Source: a bacterium (GTDB taxonomy: Bacteria; Zixibacteria; MSB-5A5; GN15; FEB-12). From it: a stretch of DNA of 39,886 bases. The DNA lies in assembly GCA_030605565.1 (NCBI GenBank), contig JAUWIB010000040.1, positions 1 to 39,886 of the forward strand, in the 5' to 3' direction. The notes below the pieces were generated by a model. That model saw only the letters and a list, made by a program, of their open reading frames with translations, was not told the DNA's origin and searched no databases. Of this stretch, positions 33,818 through 39,886 are shown piece after piece. Made by a program: the position numbers and the translations under genes. The stretch's first letter is position 1; each line of letters begins with the position of its first letter.

Positions 33818-34930
33818 ATGTGGCAGTTGTGGAAGTACATGGGAACGTTGCTCGCCTGCGTGGTGCTCCTGGGCGACGTTGGTCGGGCTGAAAACGAGGT
33901 CGGTTACCTTTATGTGGAAAGCGACCCACCCAACGCGCACCTCATTATTGACGGCGACCATGAGCGGTTGTTCCAAACGCCGGCGCTTTGTACGCTGTCG
34001 ATCGGCGAGCATCAACTCACCTTGTACACTGAGTACTATCAACCCAATACGGTCCAGGTCATAATTGCGCCGCGGCAGGTCCTGCGCAAAAAGATACGGC
34101 TGATCGCCTCTCTCAAGGTAGAACGCCAATCGGACAGCGGTATGAATTTCTACAATGTTCCGGGCGATCTAACCATCCTTACCGATATCTTCGGAGTCAC
34201 GGTTTTCCTGGATGGCGTCCGGATAACTATGACCGCCCCGCTGACGCTGCCGTTGGTCCCTTCCGGTGTTCATACAGTCAGAATCGAGCACAACGACCTT
34301 TCATTCGATACCACTGTCACCGTTACGCCGGCCGAGACAACGCTTCTCGAATTGCACCTGCTTGAGTTGTGGGGACTGGATACCTCACAAAGCCAACCCG
34401 ACCCGGTATCGGTGCTGGTCGAGATTGAGTTACCTGGCTGCCGTTATCATCGTCTACGACCTGTCGTGGATAGTTCGCCGTTCGACTCCGCTCAGACTTA
34501 TGAGGGGGATGTGAGCAAGAGAGAACTATACGCCATGAGTCGTCGGTACGAAGTCCCGATCTGGGATGACAGCGCTGTCGGCATGCGTGGAGTAGATCCG
34601 ATTATTCGTGTCCTGACGACCGATACAGTCATAATTATATCGCATCGACGCGCCGTCGAGCTTGGTTTCGCGCGGTTGCCCCAGGCTCATGACCTGGATG
34701 TGGAGATGCCGGCGATGACAGTGAGCCGCGTTTTGAGTTGCCCTCGCGGCCAGGGTGTCAGGTTCGAAATAGAACTGTTCGCGAATCAATCCAACAAGTT
34801 CACGACGTTTGACCAGCTTGAACCGGTTTACAAGCGGTTTCACGTCCCGGCCGACCTCAACGACGGGGGGGAGATCAACGTCCGCATCATAATCGGCGCC
34901 GAAGGGGAAGTACACTTCCGCTACTGGTGA
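33818..34930 (+). CDS. Exported PEGA-domain protein
   Basis: This 370-residue protein has an N-terminal signal peptide (MWQLWKYMGTLLACVVLLGD). Two PEGA-like domains follow, about residues 28-95 (GYLYVESDPPNAHLIIDG) and 116-180 (GDLTILTDIFGVTVFLDG). PEGA domains are extracellular Ig-like modules. The C-terminal half (about 200-370) has no family I recognise; it stops abruptly after INVRIIIGAEGEVHFRYW, which looks like the first strand and turn of a TonB_C-type domain. ATG 33839 is an alternative start, but 33818 gives the better signal peptide. No neighbour is co-directional and close. Confidence 0.72.
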   Translation: MWQLWKYMGTLLACVVLLGDVGRAENEVGYLYVESDPPNAHLIIDGDHERLFQTPALCTLSIGEHQLTLYTEYYQPNTVQVIIAPRQVLRKKIRLIASLKVERQSDSGMNFYNVPGDLTILTDIFGVTVFLDGVRITMTAPLTLPLVPSGVHTVRIEHNDLSFDTTVTVTPAETTLLELHLLELWGLDTSQSQPDPVSVLVEIELPGCRYHRLRPVVDSSPFDSAQTYEGDVSKRELYAMSRRYEVPIWDDSAVGMRGVDPIIRVLTTDTVIIISHRRAVELGFARLPQAHDLDVEMPAMTVSRVLSCPRGQGVRFEIELFANQSNKFTTFDQLEPVYKRFHVPADLNDGGEINVRIIIGAEGEVHFRYW

Positions 34931-34980
34931 GTTGCGCCTGCCTGATCGCTGCGCTGGGTTCTGTCATCGAAGTTGTTTGT

Positions 34981-35156
34981 GGTGGCTGAGTCTTCAGGGC
35001 TTGTTGAAAAACCCTCCACAGCGTCATTGCGAACCCGCAGCAGGCGGGTGTGGCAATCTCAATTCGTTTGAAGACAGCGAAAGAGAGATTGCCGCGCTCC
35101 CAACGACACGAGTGTCTTCGGTCGCTCGCAATGACGAGAAAAGGAGCTTTTTCAAC
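34981..35156. mobile_element. MITE-like foldback element
   Basis: The element core spans 35003-35156 with terminal inverted repeats GTTGAAAAA and TTTTTCAAC. Nested perfect inverted repeats lie inside: CGTCATTGCGA (35022-35032) with TCGCAATGACG (35126-35136), and GGCAATCTC (35052-35060) with GAGATTGCC (35085-35093). A flank of GGCTGAGTCTTCAGGGC precedes it and recurs, altered, near 39702. It encodes nothing. Confidence 0.7.
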
Positions 35157-35184
35157 ATTCGGTAAAACTAGTCTGAACTATCGA

Positions 35185-35727
35185 TCAGGTCCCAGCCGTC
35201 AGAGTGACAACCACCAGGATCGAATCGACGGTGAAGTCGGTCGGGGTTGCAGCCGACATGGCGAAGAACTTGAACTGACCACCTTCGGCCAATGCCTTCA
35301 GCGTTTCAAGGTTGGTGAGATGCGAGAACGAATCGGCGTAACCGACAAACGTTTGTCCGGTTGCAGCCAGTGGTATATCCAGTACTTTGGTAGCCCCTGC
35401 CACTACCTCGCTCTTGGATGATAGACTGTCCAGCGCAGATGTTATCGGGGCAACGTAGCAATTATATGTGTTGGCTACTCCTGATTCATTGGTCACCCAT
35501 AACTCGAATCCGACATTGTCGATATCCTTGATGTTATCCTTGTGGTCAGTCCAGACATCATCGGAGGTGACGTCGACATCAAAGTAGTAAAAATCATCGG
35601 ATCCTGCTACCGGAAAATCTTTGAATAACATCGACACGACAAAAGTACCGCTCAGGATACATCCGACTAGCAGCAGCGAGGTCAGAGTGGCGCCGATCAA
35701 TCCGAATCTGTGCGTTAGTTTTTTCAT
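35185..35727 (-). CDS. Small lipoprotein, unknown function
   Basis: This 180-residue protein has a lipobox LVGC (Cys23) and an otherwise beta-rich, Asp/Ser-rich exterior (DDFYYFDVDVTSDDVWTD). AGGAAGG lies before the ATG. It begins 12 bases after the barrel-protein gene and is probably in the same unit. No family is recognised. Confidence 0.7.
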   Translation of the reverse strand: MKKLTHRFGLIGATLTSLLLVGCILSGTFVVSMLFKDFPVAGSDDFYYFDVDVTSDDVWTDHKDNIKDIDNVGFELWVTNESGVANTYNCYVAPITSALDSLSSKSEVVAGATKVLDIPLAATGQTFVGYADSFSHLTNLETLKALAEGGQFKFFAMSAATPTDFTVDSILVVVTLTAGT

Positions 35728-35739
35728 GGTTGTGCCTTC

Positions 35740-36282
35740 CTACAATGCAAAATGGTAGTTAACGCCTGCGGTTACTATCGCCGCCTTCCTGGACCCACCC
35801 CCCTCGGTGCCGACAACCACGAAACGTCCGCGGGCCTCCAGGCCAAGTTTCGGTCCCAATCCGACCTCCAGGCCGATACCGCCGGAGATACCGACCTCGC
35901 TCTCATCGACCTGCAGTTCGTCGTTCTTGGTTTTGTAGATCCCGATTCCGGCAAAGAAGAAAGAGGAAACTCCCGGGCCACCAATTGAAGAACCCAATAG
36001 GGCATCCAGTCCAAAGGAGGTCAGTTTCGACCCCTCGGGATCACCGATGACATCCTCGAAATCCGGATCGCCGTATTTCGTGAATATGATGTTAGGTTCG
36101 AATGTTATGAACGACGTTTTTATCCGACCCTTGAAACCGAACACCGTGCCTTGTGACTGATCGTCCTGCACGACCGGAATCGCCAAGCCGCCGAAAGCAC
36201 CGGCCCCGGCTGAGATACCGGCCGCCATCGCAGGTTGGATCAGCAGCAACAGGCCGACTGCTAACATCAGTAGCTTTTTCAT
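35740..36282 (-). CDS. Outer-membrane beta-barrel-like protein
   Basis: This 180-residue protein has a signal peptide (KKLLMLAVGLLLLIQPAMAA) and Gly-rich amphipathic strands, ending VNYHFAL, typical of small outer-membrane barrels. A GGAGGAA ribosome site precedes the ATG. A promoter is seen at 36342-36370. The lipoprotein gene downstream is probably co-transcribed, a pairing of barrel and lipoprotein seen in many envelopes. Confidence 0.78.
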   Translation of the reverse strand: MKKLLMLAVGLLLLIQPAMAAGISAGAGAFGGLAIPVVQDDQSQGTVFGFKGRIKTSFITFEPNIIFTKYGDPDFEDVIGDPEGSKLTSFGLDALLGSSIGGPGVSSFFFAGIGIYKTKNDELQVDESEVGISGGIGLEVGLGPKLGLEARGRFVVVGTEGGGSRKAAIVTAGVNYHFAL

Positions 36283-36341
36283 ATTTCCTCCGTGGTCTTA
36301 GGGGAAGAGATTAGACTCCCGCTTGTTTAGCTTGATCCTAC

Positions 36342-36370
36342 AGTCTATCGTGGTGGTCAGGCGATGTCAA
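36342..36370 (-). promoter_or_regulatory. Promoter of the barrel/lipoprotein pair
   Basis: On the minus strand TTGACA (36370-36365) and TAGACT (36347-36342) have a 17-base spacer, about 60 bases before the ATG. The -10 matches four of six. Confidence 0.55.
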
Positions 36371-36707
36371 GACTGAAATGACGAGGTGTCAAGGCAAAAT
36401 AGAAATGTCCTATTCTGTTTTGTGGTCGGCATACGTCCCCGTGCGCCGACAACTTTTCGGGGTGAACGCGGTAGACGAGGATGTCCACCGCGCACGAAAC
36501 ACCAAAGTCAATTTTTGGTATCACAACAACCTCATGCTGAACGGAGTCGAAGGCGATAAATCGCTTTTTTGCGCTACGCGTGTCCCCCCAACCTCACCCT
36601 GAGCGAACAGGATCCCAAACAAGTAAACATCAAAGGTTTTTGGAAAGTCCCGAAGGCCAGAATCCAGTCTTCAATTCCGGGGTGGCCCGGACGTTCGGGC
36701 CACGCAG

Positions 36708-36779
36708 TCTTATAGGGAAAGTTTGTCTTCAAACCTGCCGATTGTGGCGGGTTCGAAGACGGACCCGCCCTACGAATCT
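36708..36779. repeat. 72-base direct repeat, copy A
   Basis: This copy starts TCTTATAGGGAAAG and ends CCTACGAATCT. Inside are hairpins GTTTG/CAAAC and GGCGGGT/ACCCGCC. It is almost identical to copy B at 37014-37085. Confidence 0.85.
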
Positions 36780-37013
36780 GGCGGCGTGAAAATGGGTTCG
36801 TTTTGCGTGTTTTTGTATTCGGATAATAGAATCGGTGGTGATTACGAGGCCGGCATGGTTTGGCGGTGATGAGCGCGGCGGTCTGTTTTGTACAGGTAGT
36901 CATTGGGCCGATCCTTTTGCTAACGGATGTACAGTCGCGTTTTGATTGGAATTGATATTGTTTTTGTGACGAAAGAACCCACCAGCCGCTTCGCTCTTGG
37001 TGGGGTACCGAAA

Positions 37014-37085
37014 TCTTATAGGGAAGGTTTGTCTTCAAACCTGCCGATATTGGCGGGTTCGAAGACGGACCCGCCCTACGAATCT
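37014..37085. repeat. 72-base direct repeat, copy B
   Basis: This is the same unit as copy A with about three differences, including TATAGGGAAGG for TATAGGGAAAG. The hairpin preceding it has an unrelated stem, so the flanking hairpin is not part of the conserved unit. Confidence 0.85.
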
Positions 37086-37098
37086 ACTGGCGAACTGT

Positions 37099-37608
37099 CT
37101 ATGGGCAGTCGGCACAATCACACCGACAGGGTGGCGGACCACCGGTGAACATGTAGTCTACCAAGTGGACCAGATCAGAAATGTCGATTGAACCGTCGCA
37201 GTTCATGTCCGCTTCCTCAAAACACGGTGGAGGATCACCACCGGTGAACATGTAATCCACCAGATAAACCAAATCCGAGATGTCAATGTTGTCACCTGGG
37301 TCGTAATCGACATTACCCCTAAGCGGCGGTATGCAGCAGCCACCAGCGAAATCCTGCCAGTAGCCGTGGCTTAGCCCGTAACTGTCCGAACTCCCCGTAC
37401 CGACAGCGGTCTGACCCACCGTACCCATCAACCTGAAACTGGTCGACGATCCCTCAGTGCCGCCGGAGGAGATGACTTGCCAGTTGATCTGTTCGCCGGT
37501 GGCGGGTTCGGCAATCGACACCTTCGTAGTGTTGGCGCAAAAGCCAATTTGAACAACAACGAGAACAGAAACTGCCAACACAGCCAGTTTTGCAATATCC
37601 TTCTTCAT
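37099..37608 (-). CDS. Small secreted protein with two dockerin-type repeats
   Basis: This 169-residue exported protein has a signal peptide at about residues 1-25. A short module follows (INWQVISSGGTEGSSTSFRL, then VGQTAVGTG and GYWQDF) of a type that often precedes repeats in FCB secreted proteins. The C-terminus has two dockerin-like calcium-binding repeats, GNVDYDPGDNIDISDLVYLV and ADMNCDGSIDISDLVHLV, each with D/N at the loop positions. It ends in a Cys cluster (CRCDCADCP), and CC lies at 91-92. GGAGG precedes the ATG. No cohesin or scaffold gene is near. Lineage-typical, but its partner is unknown. Confidence 0.85.
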   Translation of the reverse strand: MKKDIAKLAVLAVSVLVVVQIGFCANTTKVSIAEPATGEQINWQVISSGGTEGSSTSFRLMGTVGQTAVGTGSSDSYGLSHGYWQDFAGGCCIPPLRGNVDYDPGDNIDISDLVYLVDYMFTGGDPPPCFEEADMNCDGSIDISDLVHLVDYMFTGGPPPCRCDCADCP

Positions 37609-37652
37609 TAATGATAGTCCTCCGTTTCACTTGCTGACGCCGAATTCAATAG

Positions 37653-37707
37653 GTCAAAACTCCTGTAGTTTTGACACCTTAATAGTCAAAAGCGTAGGGC
37701 TTTTGAC
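37653..37707. repeat. Pair of hairpins with GTC/GAC base
   Basis: Two hairpins lie side by side: GTCAAAAC with GTTTTGAC (37653-37675) and GTCAAAAG with CTTTTGAC (37685-37707), the latter followed by CTAC. They share the GTC/GAC base of other family members but have A/T-rich stems. They may also cap the transcript of the gene at 37722. Confidence 0.7.
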
Positions 37708-37721
37708 CTACAAAACTCATG

Positions 37722-38822
37722 TCACTGTCCCGGGCCAACCGCTATCCAGTAGGCACTTCGACCCCCGGGTTGGTTTGGGCGCCCATTGCGTAATGTAAAG
37801 CCAGTTGTCGTCACATTGTAAACGAACCAATTGCCATGTTCATCGCAGCCCTGATCTCCTTTGTAGCCAACAACAACAGAAGGGGGAGCCGCGAACGTTA
37901 CAGTGAATGTCACATCCCGTGTTCCGCACTCAGGGACGTTGTCTTCGTAGCCATAATCCATGATCGGGTTTAAATGGCTTGTTCCATCAACTGTTAAATC
38001 TCCCGTTATGTGGACGTTTCCATCAACTGTCAGTTTTTCGTCCGGCGTTGTTGTGCCGATACCAACGTGACCATTGCCAGCATCAATGAAGAATGCAGCT
38101 GTATCTGCTTCGGACTCGACACGAAAATCAAGACCCCAACCAGTTTCGTTAATGACAACTTTGTCTGGCCCCGGCTCATTATCATACGTGGTGATTATTG
38201 GAATAGTACCGGCAGCAAGTTCAAACTGATTAGGTAGAAACCTCAGGTAGGTATGATTTCCGTTATCGTTGTGATAGATGTATTCATCGACGCCTATGTT
38301 GCCAGCAACGTCAAGCGTGTAGTCAGGACTGGAGTTACCGATTCCGACCAGGTCCGTACTGTCCTGCAGCCTGACGACCGCACCATCGTCAACCCAGCCA
38401 CCGCCTGGGGATAAGGCATACTCTGCCGTGTCAGAGCGGAGCGCGTTATAGGCGTAAGGCACTGACACCAGCCGTGTGCGCGGTGTCATCTCCGGATCAG
38501 AGCGAACTGTTGAACCAAGCCAACGATCTGGATTGACAAATAAAGTGTCTGGAATTGGATTAACTGAACCCAACAGAACACTGAATGCGCCATTCTTGTC
38601 GGTCTCAACAAGGGTAGTTTGGGCCCATAACTCTGTGCTGGTGGTTGAATCATCGTAGATTCTGAACGATACAGTTGCAGTGTCGTTCCGAAGAGGTCTT
38701 CCCGTTGAGTCTTCCAAGACGCCCTGGTAGTTGATCATCTGTGGCACGTCGGCTATGGAAACCGAGACGCACAGAGAGACGGCCACGACAAGTGCCGTCA
38801 GAGTCAAGACACACTGTCTCAT
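37722..38822 (-). CDS. Surface protein with H-type lectin-like C-terminus
   Basis: This 366-residue exported protein has a signal peptide (about 1-24). The N-terminal domain, YQGVLEDSTGRPLRNDTATVSF, is common to fibre-like secreted proteins. The middle has the VGIGTTTPDEKLTVDGNVHI repeat element, as in tail-fibre and intramolecular chaperone proteins. The end (about residues 300-366; TFAAPPSVVVGY, then NVTTTGFTLRNG and SAYWIAVG) has the look of an H-type lectin domain, which binds sugars. There is no S74 peptidase domain. GGAGG precedes the ATG. The promoter is at 38899-38927. Probably exported; sugar binding is inferred. Confidence 0.75.
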   Translation of the reverse strand: MRQCVLTLTALVVAVSLCVSVSIADVPQMINYQGVLEDSTGRPLRNDTATVSFRIYDDSTTSTELWAQTTLVETDKNGAFSVLLGSVNPIPDTLFVNPDRWLGSTVRSDPEMTPRTRLVSVPYAYNALRSDTAEYALSPGGGWVDDGAVVRLQDSTDLVGIGNSSPDYTLDVAGNIGVDEYIYHNDNGNHTYLRFLPNQFELAAGTIPIITTYDNEPGPDKVVINETGWGLDFRVESEADTAAFFIDAGNGHVGIGTTTPDEKLTVDGNVHITGDLTVDGTSHLNPIMDYGYEDNVPECGTRDVTFTVTFAAPPSVVVGYKGDQGCDEHGNWFVYNVTTTGFTLRNGRPNQPGGRSAYWIAVGPGQ

Positions 38823-39238
38823 GATTACCTCCTCTTAGAAGGTTGCGATTTAGGTTAGTACTTTTTCGATGCCATGCAAAATGTCGAATCTATGGTTAAT
38901 GATAGCTGATGTGGCTGGCTATGTCAAGTCCGGAGCCTCGGATTCTCGCAGCCCGAGCGGGTTTTTCGTCTGTAGCTGCTGGTCGAGTGAACCACTTACC
39001 CCTGCATTCGAACATTCCGAAGATACCTTGGAATTTCCTGTCGCTGGTCAGCGCAACCATGAGGTGCCTACCCCCACCCAGAAAACAACTTGTTTTTTGA
39101 ATGGTGAAGGCCTATTTTTCTCTTGAGCGAATAGATATGTGGACGCCATTCGTCCTTGTTTGCCATGCAAGGCAGGCGAGGGACGCGCGTCCGTGAATAG
39201 GCAAGAAAAGGCGAAGCCATAGGATAAGGGGAATCCCG
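38823..39238. other. Divergent intergenic region
   Basis: This region lies between the lectin-like gene (minus) and the STAS gene (plus). It contains the minus-strand promoter. On the plus side, GC-rich repeat material (GGACGC with GCGTCC around 39143-39200) lies before the STAS gene. I see no clear plus-strand promoter. Confidence 0.45.
38899..38927 (-). promoter_or_regulatory. Sigma-70-like promoter of the lectin-like gene
   Basis: On the minus strand TTGACA (38927-38922, six of six) and TATCAT (38904-38899, five of six) have a 17-base spacer, about 75 bases upstream of the ATG. Confidence 0.75.
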
Positions 39239-39574
39239 ATGAAGTTTGAAGACTCACTGTTGGACGACATAGTCATTTTGAATGTCTCAGGCAAGATCAT
39301 GGGCGGCGAAGAAACCACCATGTTTCACGGCAAGCTGCACGAGTATATCAACCAGAACAAGAAGAACATCGTGGTCGACCTTTCCAGAGTCGATTGGGTC
39401 AACTCGGTAGGGTTGGGGATGCTGATATCGGCGCTGACGACGGTTAAGAATGCCGGTGGTCGGTTGGTGTTGGCCAATATCACCAAGATCGAATCGATCC
39501 TGACCATCACACGGTTGATCTCGGTATTTGAGCATTACGACAGTCGCGAAGAAGCGCTGAAGTCGTTCGCCTGA
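39239..39574 (+). CDS. STAS-domain anti-sigma factor antagonist
   Basis: This 111-residue protein is a single STAS domain like SpoIIAA/RsbV: IVILNVSGKIMGG near the start, and the key loop VVDLSRVDWVNSVGLGMLIS near residues 45-64, with Ser56 at the phosphorylation site. Such proteins bind an anti-sigma kinase when unphosphorylated. No kinase or sigma factor is in the window. AGGGG lies about seven bases before the ATG. A strong terminator follows. Confidence 0.92.
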   Translation: MKFEDSLLDDIVILNVSGKIMGGEETTMFHGKLHEYINQNKKNIVVDLSRVDWVNSVGLGMLISALTTVKNAGGRLVLANITKIESILTITRLISVFEHYDSREEALKSFA

Positions 39575-39886
39575 GGATTCGCTGTCAATCGCACAAGCAT
39601 CAAAGCCCCCGACTCGGGGGCTTTTTGCTTAGTAGAGCGATTCCTATCCTTGTGCCCGCTGAGTCTTCAGATTCAGTGGGTCGAGCATGACTCGATCTAT
39701 TCGTGGCCGAGTCTGAAGGGAGTGTTGACAAACCCTGGTTAACGTCCAGGCTGTGTCGCAATACGGTTTCGCTGTGTCTTGGACACGCCAAAGGCGTCGG
39801 CGTGACCCTGCGATTCTTGCTAAGTCGTTGTGGGAATGCAGGCTTTTGAACCGCCAGTTCACACGCTCGCCTTCGGCGAACGCAAG
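39575..39886. other. Intergenic end of the window
   Basis: It holds the STAS terminator, then repeats: GTCTGAAGGGAGTGTTGACA, which resembles the flank of the 35003 element, and GACCCTGCG near 39804, which also occurs near 24394. No gene is supported. Confidence 0.4.
39602..39627 (+). terminator. Intrinsic terminator after STAS gene
   Basis: A perfect stem AAAGCCCCCG and CGGGGGCTTT with a three-base loop (ACT) is followed by a run of T. It lies 27 bases after the stop codon. Confidence 0.92.

Larger units (their letters stand above)
36283..37098. repeat. Repeat-rich intergenic region
   Basis: There are no genes here. Two 72-base direct repeats lie at 36708-36779 and 37014-37085, nearly identical. 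Each has a variable hairpin just upstream: GTGGCCCG with CGGGCCAC (about 36681-36702) and CCCACCA with TGGTGGG (about 36979-37004). An inverted relative of the CTTCGACT...CAGCATGA motif lies near 36530. Long apparent open frames on the minus strand here are made by these repeats. Confidence 0.75.

Noticed and set aside
36574-37038. Minus-strand open frame of 154 residues in the repeat region
   Set aside because: It is composed of the 72-base repeats and hairpins (it contains KTNLPYK and KTNFPYK from the two copies). There is no ribosome site and the composition is not protein-like.

Overview
The window looks like a chromosomal segment of a Gram-negative, respiring bacterium of the FCB superphylum, most like an uncultured lineage such as Zixibacteria. 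This placement is an inference. It rests on a small secreted protein with two dockerin-type repeats of the DISDLVYLVDYMFTGG kind (37099-37608), FlgD-Ig-like and PEGA-type envelope modules, TPR proteins coupled to ExbB/ExbD/TonB, small outer-membrane barrels, and many dispersed hairpin repeats. TGA is used as a stop codon. No rRNA, tRNA, CRISPR array or intact mobile element was found.

Layout. 1-1133 holds the decayed 3' part of an IS630-family transposase. 1312-9030 is an envelope energy-transduction region on the + strand: a secreted protein made of three TonB_C-like modules, a small two-TM protein, a large periplasmic TPR protein, a four-TM protein with an acidic loop, ExbB/TolQ, two ExbD/TolR proteins, TonB, and a decayed second TonB. 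9075-11407 encodes two overlapping HDOD signalling proteins, the second with a GAF domain. 11536-20183 (- strand) is a cytochrome cluster. It starts with a CydA-like protein fused to two c-type haem motifs and a second membrane subunit, continues with ccmA, ccmB, ccmC, ccmD, ccmE and ccmF, and ends with a double retropepsin-like protein. CcmE carries a CxxxY haem-binding motif, as in the System I* variant of cytochrome c maturation, and no ccmG, ccmH or ccmI is present. The haem-c substrate and its assembly machinery are therefore together.

20290-23594 (- strand) encodes an M1-peptidase-like protein whose zinc site is destroyed, followed by an M19 dipeptidase. A GYD-domain gene lies at 23917-24201. 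24545-28745 (- strand) holds a FlgD-Ig-like lipoprotein, a barrel protein, HtpX, a CorC/CNNM protein and a DedA/YqaA protein. 29061-29827 is rex with a near-consensus promoter and a Rex operator at its start site, so autoregulation is likely. It is followed by a terminator and a TPR protein. 31100-38822 is an accessory envelope region: a pentapeptide-repeat/pore-like membrane protein, a lipoprotein, a PEGA protein, a lipoprotein plus barrel pair, the dockerin protein, and a surface protein with an H-type-lectin-like end. A STAS anti-anti-sigma protein with a strong terminator closes the window.

Intergenic spaces are rich in hairpin repeats. One family keeps GTC/GAC at the base of the stem while the rest of the stem varies. 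A foldback element resembling a MITE lies at 35003-35156. The best leads are the CydA-haem c/System I* cluster, the M1 pseudoenzyme, the TonB_C-rich locus, the pentapeptide-pore protein and the variable-stem hairpins.
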